In this document: in pieces, positions 11,625 to 21,500 of the stretch
Position numbering within the stretch: position 1 is the first letter of the stretch
Layout of the letters: every line of letters begins with the position of its first letter
Translations under genes and position numbers: made by a program
The notes under the pieces: model-generated
The model's database searches: none
Seen by the model: only the letters and a program-made list of their open reading frames with translations
What the model was told of the DNA's origin: nothing
DNA from: Capra hircus
Taxonomy: Eukaryota; Chordata; Mammalia; Artiodactyla; Bovidae
Length of the DNA stretch: 64,000 bases
Assembly: GCF_001704415.2 (NCBI RefSeq)
Contig: NW_017189517.1
Span: 12,535,167 to 12,599,166 of the forward strand
Direction of reading: 5' to 3'

Positions 11625-12775
11625 AAAAATCAGATTCCTAAGTGATAATAAGCCATGTTTTTCATATCACTTTATCTTTTGGATGTATTCTTACATTTGT
11701 GCATCATTTTTATCTGTATCATTCTTACTATATTTCCCTCTGAAGATAATTTTAAGAAATATACTGTACATTTCAAAACTCATGGATAATTTGTATAATG
11801 TATCAACATATTCAAAGGATCCTTCAAAGGCTTGGGGAAGAAATTGCCTTATAAATCCATTTGGCCTGGGTTTGTTTCAAAGAGAGTGATTCATTAATTT
11901 CCTGTTTTCTTCTCTGTTTATGAGAATATATTCAGGTAATTCTGACAATTTTGTCAAAGTGAAAAAAAAACCCTGAATTTCAGAAATTTTCTTTCCAACC
12001 TGAGAACCGTTGATCTACTTATCTATCTTTGCAATGATTTCAGAATGCAGGCTGGTTAATGGATGGTTTTATCACTCCTTCTGTAATAAATACGGTCTTC
12101 ATCACTTTACAAAGGGGTTACCTTGGAAGCTGACATTTATTTGATTGTCTAAACCTTTTTAACAGCTAGACTCTGATGGGTTTTATTTTCCTGTTTATCT
12201 AATCAGAACTTTGTGTGAATCTCTCAGTTCCCAACTATGAATGGAAAATGGAAAAGACTTTTCAGAAATGGATGAATAATTAGTATCTGTAGCCCTTCAG
12301 TTGAGTTCAGTCGGCTCTTTGCGATCTCATGGACTGCAGCACGCCAGGATTCCCTGTCCATCACCAACTTCCAGAGCCTGCTCAAACTCATGTCCATCGA
12401 GTTGGTGATGCCATCTGACTATCTCATCCTCTGGCAACCCCGTCTCCTCCTGCCTTCAATCTTTCCCAGCATCAAAGTTTTTTTCCAATGAATCAGCTAT
12501 TCACATCAAGTGACCAAAGTATTGGCGCATCAGCTTCAGCATAAGTCCTTCAAATGAGTATTCAGGGTTGATTTCCTTTAGGATTGACTGGCTTGATCTT
12601 GCAGTCTTAGGGACTCTCAAGTCTTCTCCAACACCACAGTTCAAAAGCATCAATTCTTCGGAGCTCAGCTTTCTTTATTGCCCAATTCTCACAACCATAC
12701 ATGACTACTGGAAAAACCACAACTTTGACAAGACAGACCTTTGTCGGCAAAGTAACATCTCTGCTTATGCTGTCT

Positions 12776-12997
12776 GCTGCTGCTGCTGCTGCTAAGTCGC
12801 TTCAGTCGTGTCCGACTCTGTGCAGCCCCATAGATGGCAGCCCACCAGGCTCCCCCGTCCCTGGGATTCTGCAGGCAAGAACACTGGAGTGGGTTGCCAT
12901 TTCCTTCTCCAACGCATGAAAGTGAAAAGTGAAGTAGCTCAGTCGTGTCCGACTCTTTGCGACCCCATTGACTGCAGCCTACCAGGCTCCTCTGTCC
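12776..12997 (-). mobile_element. Bov-A2 SINE nested in BovB, 9-bp target-site duplication
   Basis: Starts (3' tail, read in reverse) with a run of TGC repeats, then 'taagtcgcttcagtcgtgtc', two BovA units and 'caggctcctctgtcc'. Flanks atgctgtct at 12767-12775 and 12998-13006 are identical. The interrupted BovB reads through cleanly if the SINE is left out, so the SINE is younger than the BovB. Confidence 0.92.
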
Positions 12998-13211
12998 ATG
13001 CTGTCTAGGTTGGTCATAACTTTTCTTCCAAGGAACAAGCATCTTTTAATTTCATGGCTGCAGTCACCATCTGCAGTGATTTTGGAGCCCAAGAAAATAA
13101 AGTCTCTGTTTCCATTGTTTCACCATCTATTTGCCATGAAGTGATGGGACCGGATGCCATGATCTTTGTTTTATGAATGTTGAGTTTTAAACCAGTTTTT
13201 TCACTCTCCTC

Positions 13212-13520
13212 TTACACTTTCATCAAGGGGCTCTTTAGTTCCTCTTCGCTTTCTGCCATAAAGGTGATATCATCTGCATATCTGAGGTTATTGATATTTC
13301 TCCCAGCAATCTTGACTCCAGCTTGTGCTTCATCCAGCCCAGCATTTTGCATGATGTACCCTGCATATAAGTTAAACAAGCAGGGTGACAGTATACAGCA
13401 CTGACGTACTCCTTTTCCAATTTGGAACCGGTCTGTTGTCCCATGTCCAGTTCTAACTGTTGCATCTTGACGTGCATACAGATTTCTCAGGAGGCAGGTA
13501 AGGTGGTCTGGTAGTCCCAT
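13212..13520 (-). pseudogene. BovB ORF2 remnant, reverse-transcriptase palm
   Basis: A 102-codon stretch of BovB reverse transcriptase. The catalytic YADD box is present (codons at 13269-13280, protein context LRYADDIT). The upstream motif that reads GVRQGCILSPCLFN in the other copies here has a Gly-to-Cys change (RQCC). The frame is lost on both sides, so this is a fragment of a dead element, not a gene. Confidence 0.8.
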
Positions 13521-13857
13521 CTAAGAATTTTCCAGTTTGTTGTGATCTACACAGTCAAATGCTTTGGCATAGTCAATAAAGCAGAAGTAGATGTTTTTTC
13601 TGGAATTCTCTTACTTTTTCTATGATCCAGTGGATGTTTGTAATTTGATCTCCGGTTCCTCTGCCTTTTCTAACTCCATCTTGAACTTCTGGTAGTTCTT
13701 GGTTCACATACTGTTGAAGCCTAGCTTGCAGAATTTTGAGCATCACTTTGCTAGCGTGTGAGATGAGTGCAATCGTGTGGTAGTTTGAAGATTCTTTGGC
13801 ATTGCGTTTCTTTGGGATTAGAATGAAAACTGACTGTTTCCAGTCTTGTGGCCACTG

Positions 13858-14223
13858 TCAAGTTTTCCGAATTGGGTGGCATATTGAGGACAGCACTTTC
13901 AAAGCATCATCTTTCAGGATTTGAAATAGCTCAGCTGGAATTCCATCACCTCCACTAGCTTTGCTCATAGTGATGCTTCCTAAAGCCCACCTGACTTTGC
14001 ATTCCAGGATGTCTGGCTCTAGGTGAGTGATTATACCATCGTGGTTATCTGGGTCATGAAGATCATTTTTGTATAGTTCTTCTGTGTATTCTTGCCACCT
14101 CTTCTTAATATCTTCCACTTCTGTTAGGTCCATGCTATTTCTGTCCTTTATTGTGCCCATCTTTGCATGAAATGTTCCCTTGGTATCTCTAATTTTCTTG
14201 ACGAGATCTCTATTCTTTCCCAT
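13858..14223 (-). pseudogene. BovB ORF2 remnant, region upstream of the RT motifs
   Basis: A 121-codon piece of the linker between endonuclease and RT, recognised by 'TKGTFHAKMGTIKDRN', 'DLTEVEDIKKRWQEYTEELY' and 'KASGGDGIPAELFQILKDDA'. The same blocks occur in the BovB copies at 57-59 kb and 63-64 kb. Frameshifts separate it from the RT palm remnant downstream on the minus strand. Confidence 0.8.
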
Positions 14224-14478
14224 TCTACTGTTTTCCTCTATTTCTTTGTATTGCTCACTTAGGAAGGCTTTCTTTTCGCTCCTTGCTATTCTTTGGAACT
14301 CTACATTCAGAGAGATATATCTCCTTTTCTCCTTTGCCTTTCGCTTCTCTTCTTTACTCAGCTATTTGTAAGGCCTCCTCAGACAACCGTTTTGCCTTTT
14401 TGCATTTCTCTTTCTTGGGGATGGTTTTGATCACCGCCTCCTGTCCATAGTTCTTCAGGCATTCTGTCTATCAGACAA

Positions 14479-14517
14479 ACAGATTCAAGGGATTAGATCT
14501 GATGACAGAGTGAGTGC
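14479..14517 (+). repeat. Inverted 5' segment of the 12.3-14.5 kb BovB
   Basis: The main element reads on the minus strand up to about 14478. The next 39 bases ('cagattcaagggattagatc' and following) match BovB in the plus orientation, as seen in the plus-strand copy at about 58,763. The segment lies inside the target-site duplication, so it belongs to the same insertion event. Confidence 0.7.
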
Positions 14518-14531
14518 CTGTAGCCCTTCAG

Positions 14532-17264
14532 CCACCCTTAAATAGCCAGAGACTTCTGTATGGAGTCACCACAAATAGTGTTGTGGGCTGTAGGCTGTGG
14601 AGCTGTCGCTGGAACACAGCAGCAGCAAACAGTATTATTTGCTAATAATAATAGGTGATTATTACACAAGTTCAAAAGAGGAAGGTGATGTTTCACATTT
14701 CTGTGCATAACATGACCCTGCCTACATGTCTAGCAGTATCAGCTGACCATCTTTTAAAATGAATAGAGTTATGTGACTTAGCAAAGGAATAAAAGCATAA
14801 TTCTGATAGAATAAATTGAGAATTCAAAAATCCATCGGAAGCATGGTGTACTGATATATGAGAGAGTTTAAGTTTTCACCTATTCAGCATCTTTAAAAAA
14901 ATACAGCAACATTTGTTCAGTGGTGGATTACAATAATCCTTTTGTTACTAAACCATTACATAACTTTTAGAATTCTTTCCTGTATCAGTCAAAGTTAATT
15001 AGATTTATTGGAAGAACATGCCACTTGAGAGGCTTCTACATCCTTACCTACAGTCTTAGCTTTTACATCTGTATGTGTACTGTTAAGACATTGTGAGAAT
15101 ACGGAGAGTTGATTTCCTAAGTGTGTTTAAATGTTTGGTTACCCACCTCTATTTGACTGACGAGGGGAGAGTGAAGGTCCATCAGGACTAGTGGTTCTGA
15201 GGCTAGCCCAAAATGCAAGGGGAAAAGAAGTGTTAAGTATTCAGAGACTATAGTGTACATACTCATCTAGTGGATCAGTGAGTATACAACTTAATTTTTC
15301 CTGGGTCGTGCCCCCAATCATGCCTAAAGAAAAGAAAAGAAAAGGTTGTCTAGCTCTACCCACTCTACTAAATTGGAAAGTAATTCCAAGGTGAGTCTAT
15401 CCCTGAGAGTAAATGGACCCTTTAAAAATGCTGAGGGGACAGCAATTTCCTACCGCTTTTGAAAACACTCCCTAATGAACCGGTAGCATGGAAATTTGCC
15501 TACCTTCATTTGTCACACCAACCTGGATACAAGGAGGACAGTTAACCAGACTCAAATTTGTTTATAAGGTTTTTCTTCCCTTCAGTGTGGAGAAGAGAGA
15601 ATAATGAAGTCTCATTTGCAACTTTCACCAGTCAGAAATGTCCAGCAAGAGACAGTGTTGAGAGAACCCAGAGAACCACCAAGCTGTCCTAATTGTGACC
15701 TGAAATTTATGATAAAACAATTATTTCAGCCATGCAGTAACAATAAAATCAAGCCAGCTTGTGTGGAATTAGGGAAAGCCAGTGTCCCATAGGAGATGTG
15801 GTTTGCAATGGTGGGCAGAGGTAAGGGAACCGGTGTTGACCCAAGTTACGTTTAGTATAAAGAGTCCTTTGTTGACTCGCTGTGATAACAGTTCCTCATT
15901 TGTTAGATCATTGGGTATAGAGTTATATAATTCAGCCTTGCCCTTCTCTCCAGCCTACTGCGGTAGCCAACACCTCCTACTTTTAGTCTCTGGACTGCAA
16001 AAACCACTTCCTATACATCAGCCAAATTTGACTTTTAGAGTAGGGCAGGTCATTTGGTAAGTTGGAAGGGAGGTGCAGAAAGGTGGCTAGGAATTATTTT
16101 TTTTCCTCCCTCCTTCCTTTCAAATAACTAGAAACTCCTGTCTTTTGTTTGACTCATGCTTAGGATTCTACTCACTATTACAAACCTATCAGACACCGCC
16201 CCTGCACGTTGTCCTGATAACTTTCACAATGCTTGTCAAATGCCACAGAGGGTTTTTCTCAATTATTTAAAAGACAGTTTGTGCCAGTGTTCTTCCAACC
16301 ATTATGATCCTGCTCCTATTATCTCACATTTAACAGAGATTGATTTCTTGCCTAATATTAGCTGGAGAATTCTATTTGGATCAGTCCGGTAGAATTTTTA
16401 AAAATGTAATTAGCCTGAGAATTTACCCCACTCTTCGATTTAACTGCTGCGTGAATACCTCCTGTGACGTTTCTGCACTTTCTGCAGGGCACGTGGAACT
16501 CTGTTACTGGGGTGAAGCAGTTCATGGCAGGAGAGCAGCCCATGAATTGCTATGAGCTCGTCACGGAGGATCCTGCATATACGTGTGTTTCAGACTACAA
16601 TTGTCCTGCTAAGATTAAATAAAAGCATGCATTTATTACCATTGGGTTCCAGTTAAGGAACAGCTGGTGTTCCTATCACACTTGCATTAAAAAGAAACTT
16701 GTAATTTAGCTATCCAGATATACATTTTTTGAAAAAATCAAAATATATAATTGCATTTGCTTTGTCCACTTGTCATTCGAAAGTATCTGGAACTCTACCT
16801 TAGGTCTCCTCCTACCCTTCAAACTCCGTTAAAGGGGGGGGGGGGCTATTCGTACAAACCAACATTTCCCTTTCTGAGATCAGGGTTTTAAAGGGAAATA
16901 AAGAATTTATAGAAAATAGAGGACTCAGGAAGGCAGCTGATGAGTGATGGTGAATATATAAATATATATGTATTCTGTCTTCAGTGGGCCGACGAATTTA
17001 TTGACTAAGGTCATTTTTGGAATTACCTATTTCATCTTATATCCAGAGGGTCTAGAAACGTCCAGCTTTGAACCGCACGACATTTCTCCTTGGCACTTCA
17101 GTTCCTGCAGCTCTACAAACTTTGCTGCCTCCCTCCCCCACCCCCATCCCCACCCCCATCCACTCTGGGGCAGTGTGCAAGTTCTGTTTGTTCTCGCTTT
17201 TGCAAAACCTGAGCGTTATGATTTGCTGCCCCAGCCCCTTCCCTTAATAATGAAATGGCAAAAA
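14532..17264. other. Retroposon-free upstream region of the CpG island
   Basis: 2.7 kb with no SINE or LINE that I can recognise. It contains a 12-base G run (16834-16845) and a C-rich block (17125-17160) just upstream of the island. There are no convincing exons. The region probably carries upstream regulatory sequence. Confidence 0.5.
17118..17165. repeat. C-rich low-complexity tract upstream of the CpG island
   Basis: Repeated CCCCCAC/CCCCAT units give four or more C runs of three or longer on the plus strand. The minus strand therefore has spaced G runs that could form a G-quadruplex. Position is 100-150 bp upstream of the GC-rich island. Confidence 0.55.
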
Positions 17265-17384
17265 GCCCTTGCAGTGGGGGCTGGGCCGGCGGGCTGGGGG
17301 AAGAGGCGCCACACCCCCTGAGAATAAAGCCCGCGCTCCGCTCCACGAGACCCGTGCGCTAAAGAAAGACTCAAAGAATATACA

Positions 17385-17570
17385 CAGCGCTACAGGAACA
17401 CAGTGCCAGCACTCGGAGCGAGCGGGATCTGGAGCGCGACTTTTTGGCGCTCTCCGGGAGCAGCGAGGGAGGCGGAGGACCGACAGTCCCGGGCTGGGCG
17501 CGAAGCGGGGGGCTGCACGCCGCTGGATTCCCGCCGCGTCCGGAGCTGGGAGCCGCACGCCGCGGGCCAG
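17385..17570 (+). other. Candidate non-coding first exon (1a)
   Basis: Inferred exon ending at 17,570 with the splice donor CCAG|GTGAGG. The 5' end is a guess from the TATA-like strings 50-60 bp upstream. No ATG-initiated frame in it resembles a known N-terminus, so it would be 5' UTR. The matching acceptor exon is not identified. Confidence 0.4.
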
Positions 17571-18289
17571 GTGAGGTCGGCTGCGGCGGTGGGGCCGGTG
17601 CGGGGCGCGCCGCGCTACCTGGCCGGGCGGGGCAGCGCGCCGCTTCCCAGGCCGCCGGAGTTGGGCGCGAGTTGCCGCTGGGGCGCCGAGAGTCCCCTTG
17701 CTGGCGCCGTGCCCTCAGCGCGCGGCGCGTGTGCCGGGCGCCGGGCACCGCGAGGGCCGCCGGGTCGGCGGGCGCTGCCGAGGACCGACCGACCGGCCGG
17801 CTGGCCGGCCGGCGGAGGGCACGCCTTTGGCTGCGGCCGGGCGGGGTTTGGTCCCGGGTTGCCATGGCAGCCGCTCGTCGGGCCCGGAGCCCCGCGCCCG
17901 CCCGCCCGCCCGCCGCCGCCGGGGAGCGGGGAGCGCGAGGTGTGCTCCAAGTGGACTGAACCAAGCGCTCGGGAGGCGCGGGGAGGGCTGCCCCCGGTCC
18001 CCCACTGTCCCCCAGCCCGCTGGCGGGCCCCAGGAAAGGGTCCCGGAGTAGTGGAGGAAAAGAAAATCCTCTGGTCTCTGGACTCGCGAAGAGGCTCGCC
18101 CGAGCCCGGGGGGTGGCGGGGAAGGGGGAGGGGGTCGGAGGGATGTCGCCTCCGTCCGGGAGTCCCTGTGTGCGTCTCTCACTTGACATTTTCTACCCCA
18201 CCGCGGCCGACTCGAAGCCGGGTTGCCCGTCCCAGCCCCGAAGTTCTGTAGGTGGGGCGGGCTTTAATTTGCTTATATCTAATGATTTC

Positions 18290-18477
18290 AGGAGCCTCGC
18301 TTTAAAATGGCGGCATTGGGTAGCCACCCGTGCTAGAGGCTCTCCCCGCATCGGGGCCACCTCGCGCAGCGCGGCTTTTGCTTCTGTCGCTAACAGATGG
18401 CATGTGCCACTGCCCCCGCCACCGCCGCCGCTGAGAGCGGGACCCCTTAGCCCCTGGGTTCGCGCTAGCAGCAGAAG
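18290..18477 (+). other. Candidate alternative first exon (1b)
   Basis: Inferred exon ending at 18,477 with the splice donor CAGAAG|GTAAGG, a close match to the consensus. A YY1-type element (18,304-18,314) lies at its start, a common position just downstream of transcription starts. It contains a CCGCCG run and several stops in all frames, consistent with 5' UTR. Confidence 0.4.
18304..18314 (+). promoter_or_regulatory. YY1 / TISU-like motif AAAATGGCGGC
   Basis: Matches the AANATGGCGGC core bound by YY1, known from many CpG-island promoters where it sits just downstream of the start site on the sense strand. The orientation here is plus, the same as the splice donor 160 bp downstream. Confidence 0.6.
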
Positions 18478-18545
18478 GTAAGGCCGGCGAGGAGTTGGGG
18501 TTGCCGAGCGTGGCTGCCTTTCTGGGCGCCGGCGAAATCGAATGC

Positions 18546-21500
18546 CTTTTAAACTTTATTTTTCAAAATGGCAAGTAGAAGGAAAAGTAATCCTACAACT
18601 TTGTTAACGTTAGGGGCTTTAATCTTTCTTCTTTTTCTGCTTCCTTCTTTCTCCTTCCTTTATATATCTGTATGGCATATATAACGCCTATTTTGTCATT
18701 GAAAGGAACTTCTTGTATGGCATGCCATCCGCAAGTGCTTCTAGCCGCTCACGTCCCCGGGGCGGTGCGGTAACGTGGGCAGTGCCCCAGCTTTCCTGTT
18801 GCGCGGTCTGGTCTCTCTTCCCGCTGCAGATCAACACATTTAGGCAGCTTGCTTTTACTATCGGCATCCGAAAGGGACTGAAGGTAGATTTCAGGAGACT
18901 CTTGAAAAGAGAACTTTCATTTTTAGCGTTCACACGATAAGCTTTTATGGTTAGAAAATGAAGTTAAATCAAGACCAGCAACCCCAGTTAACATTCAGGT
19001 GATTCAGTTGTGTAGTTTTATCGTTAGTCGACCTACTGTGTGTTTTTCTGTCTGCTGACCCTTAGTTGGTATAGCTTAAAACAACAGTGAGGGTGAATTT
19101 ATTGTTGCTGTAATTAAGATAGCATGTTTTCCAAAAGTTCTTCTTTTCAGATGTTCCTAAATTGCTGGTGTTTTTGAATTGGGTATGAATCCTCACAGCA
19201 TAATGCCACAAGTTAATTGACAGGAAAGCACCAATTAAAACAAAACTTGCAAGATTTAATTTTGAAATGATTGCTAATTTTTCACTATGTTGACCCCTTG
19301 GTTTAATAAGTCTTTGGGTAGTTACTGGTATAATGGTTGGAAAGTGGACTATTGAAATAACTGTACTAATGACTAGACGTCAGTGTTTAATACAGTTCAC
19401 CTGAGGTTTTCCCCCTCTGATGAAAGGCATATTGACCATGGAGCTTACCAGTGCCCTCGGATTTTTCTAGTTATATTCACATTTTTCCATTTTGCCTATG
19501 AGAAATCTAGTCCTTAATGTTTAAATACTGTTAAAAGTTGTTTTTGAGATGTTTTTCAATATGTAATACTTCGGGGAGATGCTTTCATATTTATTGAAAC
19601 TTCCCTGAACATAGCCTAAGAGGGCTTCTACCCATAACCCAGGTGATATTATTCTACCTCTGTACGCTTTTGACTTCTCCCAAAGCAATAGGAGCAACTT
19701 GGCTGGCAGATTCTCCTGTTATTAAAAAAAGCAAGCTCCCCGAGGAGTGGTGGGGGTGAAGAGATTGTTTTGCACCTGTGCAAAATGCTGCAGTTTTCCT
19801 ATCCAGGTGCTGTGGTGTGCCTAGAAAGAAAACTGTTTGCAGTGGAATTTACTGTATAATCCATTTTTCAGATTATTGATGGCAGAAGTGTTCAGGGAAG
19901 TTCATTACTTCACATCCAAAAGGAGAGTTCCTCTTGCAGGTAGAGAAATAGATACCTGCATTTGTGCAAGAGAACAGGGATGACACAAAGGACCTTCTCT
20001 AGTTTTTAGTGATTACATCCTTAGACTCCAGTTCATGAAGCTTTGCTTCCTCACATGCTGCCTTGTTGCTGAATGACTTTGGGCAAATGTATCCTTAAAA
20101 GAGTGGGGGTGGCATGGGGTGGGGGTGGCTAAACCTTGGGGCCAGAACAGACAAGTTGAACTAGTGTAAGAGACATTACGAAGACATTTTGCCAGTTAAA
20201 CATTCAGTGGCTTCCTAGATTGATGAGATTGGAGACCTTGTATGAAAACATAAGCAAAGGAGTTTTTCAGAAAAAAAAAATTTTTGAGAGAGAATTAATA
20301 TGGTGCTGGGCTAGAGGTGGTGACTGCATGTTTCACTCTAAGAGGTACTTCATTTCTCTAATTTCCTTTGCTGCCTTAATGATTCCCCTCAACTGTTCAG
20401 TCCATGTGTTTCACAACAGGTGCCTTTTATGGGGGATAAAACCTATGATTCCGAGCTGGTATCCAAATTCTCTTTGGTAATCTTCTGCACCTACCTAAGC
20501 AATGCTTTGCACAAATTAGGTGCTCAATACATGTTGAGTTAAAAAGAAAAATGAGTAGTTGGTAAACTCACAGAGGAGCAGATTTTGTGCTCAGCTTTTA
20601 ATTTAAACAGAAGATAGTTTGCTTTTTGTGTACTGGCTAGAACCTCTACATTTGAAGTCATTTAGAACATTCTTTCCCTTCATTTCCTGCATTGTATTTG
20701 CCTCAGATGGGTTCCCTTGCTTCTCACTGCACTGCTAGACTCTTGTGTAATTCATCTTTCTGACCGGTAGGTGTATTATTATCTGCCCAGCTCTGCCATA
20801 TGAAAAAGTAATCACAGCAGCCTCGGAAAAGAAAGGTCTTGTCTTTGGAGGCTGTACAGTACTGCACATGCTGGAACAGTGGCCGTGTCTGGGCTGCTGT
20901 GCAGATGCTGACAGCGTAGTTGGAAGAACAGTTTTGTCTCTACCCAGATGTCTTTATATGTGAGAGGGAAGGGAAGGGAAGAAAAGAGTAAAACCCCCTA
21001 ATGTGATGAAGATTTTCCTTCCGAAAACTGTACATTTATCCTGCTTATTAATAGCACAGTCTTTTCAGGAAGGTGGCAGAGTTGTTCTGTTCTGAAATAA
21101 ATCAAACTGTCTGATAGGATTACAAACAGAGATTGGGGCCTAGCAGACAAGAATAAGTTACAGTCCATGTTTGACAAGTAATTTGATCCCGTAATTAAAG
21201 TTAGATAATGGTCACTGCCGTGTTACAACTATCAAGTGTCTGAAAGAGCATGCAGGCTACGTACAGGTGATCCGTATGGTTGAGTTTTCTTATAACAGTG
21301 TAGTAGGGTCAACAGATGGATTTTTCTCCCTTTATAAATGTATGTGATGTCAGGAGAGTAGAATTCAGAAGTTTTGTTTCTTTTGGGGGGTTTTTCTGTC
21401 CCTCGCTCCATGTGACAGAGCTCTCGATTCAAAAATAAAAGGAAACCTGTGTCTCAGATGAAATGACGTGGGCCCTTTCCCTCTAAGAGAATAAACTGCT

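Larger units (their letters stand above)
7800..12286 (-). mobile_element. Ancient L1 (ORF2-derived), fragmented by younger SINEs
   Basis: Between the SINEs the sequence follows the reverse L1 ORF2 order. A 3' piece lies near 7.85-8.05 kb ('ttgttggatatttaggttgt', 'cagggttgggattcctagtt'). An RT-region piece lies near 10.9-11.07 kb ('accaaatgcctttttggcat', 'actgagatgatcacac'). A more 5' piece lies at about 11.84-11.95 kb ('aatccatttggcctgggttt'). The order agrees with one old minus-strand element split by insertions. The outer limits are uncertain and no coding frame survives. Confidence 0.6.
12301..14517 (-). mobile_element. BovB LINE, 5'-truncated, with 14-bp target-site duplication and nested SINE
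   Basis: A long minus-strand BovB (RTE clade) carrying the RT and C-terminal ORF2 region. BovB encodes one endonuclease/reverse-transcriptase protein and supplies machinery for Bov SINEs. The flanks ctgtagcccttcag at 12287-12300 and 14518-14531 are identical 14-mers and define the insertion. A Bov-A2 (12776-12997) is nested in it. The reading frame is shifted and stopped in several places, so it is dead. The 5' (right) end carries a short segment in the opposite orientation (about 14479-14517), a small 5' inversion. 5'-truncation is the usual outcome of target-primed reverse transcription. Confidence 0.93.
17265..18545. promoter_or_regulatory. CpG island, probable promoter of a plus-strand gene
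   Basis: About 1.3 kb changes abruptly from AT-rich surroundings to very high GC with dense CpG dinucleotides. GC-box-like GGGCGG strings occur (for example near 17,621, 17,841 and 18,255). Weak TATA-like strings lie at 17,323-17,328 (aataaa) and 17,376-17,384 (gaatataca). Two consensus-like plus-strand splice donors lie inside it (17,571 and 18,478), which suggests transcription to the right from two start regions. Vertebrate CpG islands of this size are usually promoters. Frames of up to 282 codons inside it, on both strands, are Ala/Gly/Pro/Arg-rich artefacts of the absence of AT-rich stop codons. I cannot name the gene. A minor CpG-rich shore continues at 18,735-18,815. Confidence 0.8.

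Noticed and set aside
16440..16560. Possible internal exon after the pyrimidine-rich CTGCACTTTCTGCAG acceptor-like site
   Set aside because: No matching donor at a sensible distance, no recognisable protein, and it lies upstream of the presumed promoter.
17371..18251. Overlapping open frames of 100-282 codons on both strands in the CpG island
   Set aside because: They are low-complexity Ala/Gly/Pro/Arg translations caused by GC-rich sequence with few stop codons, in several frames at once. None has a recognisable domain, and the splice donors cut through them.
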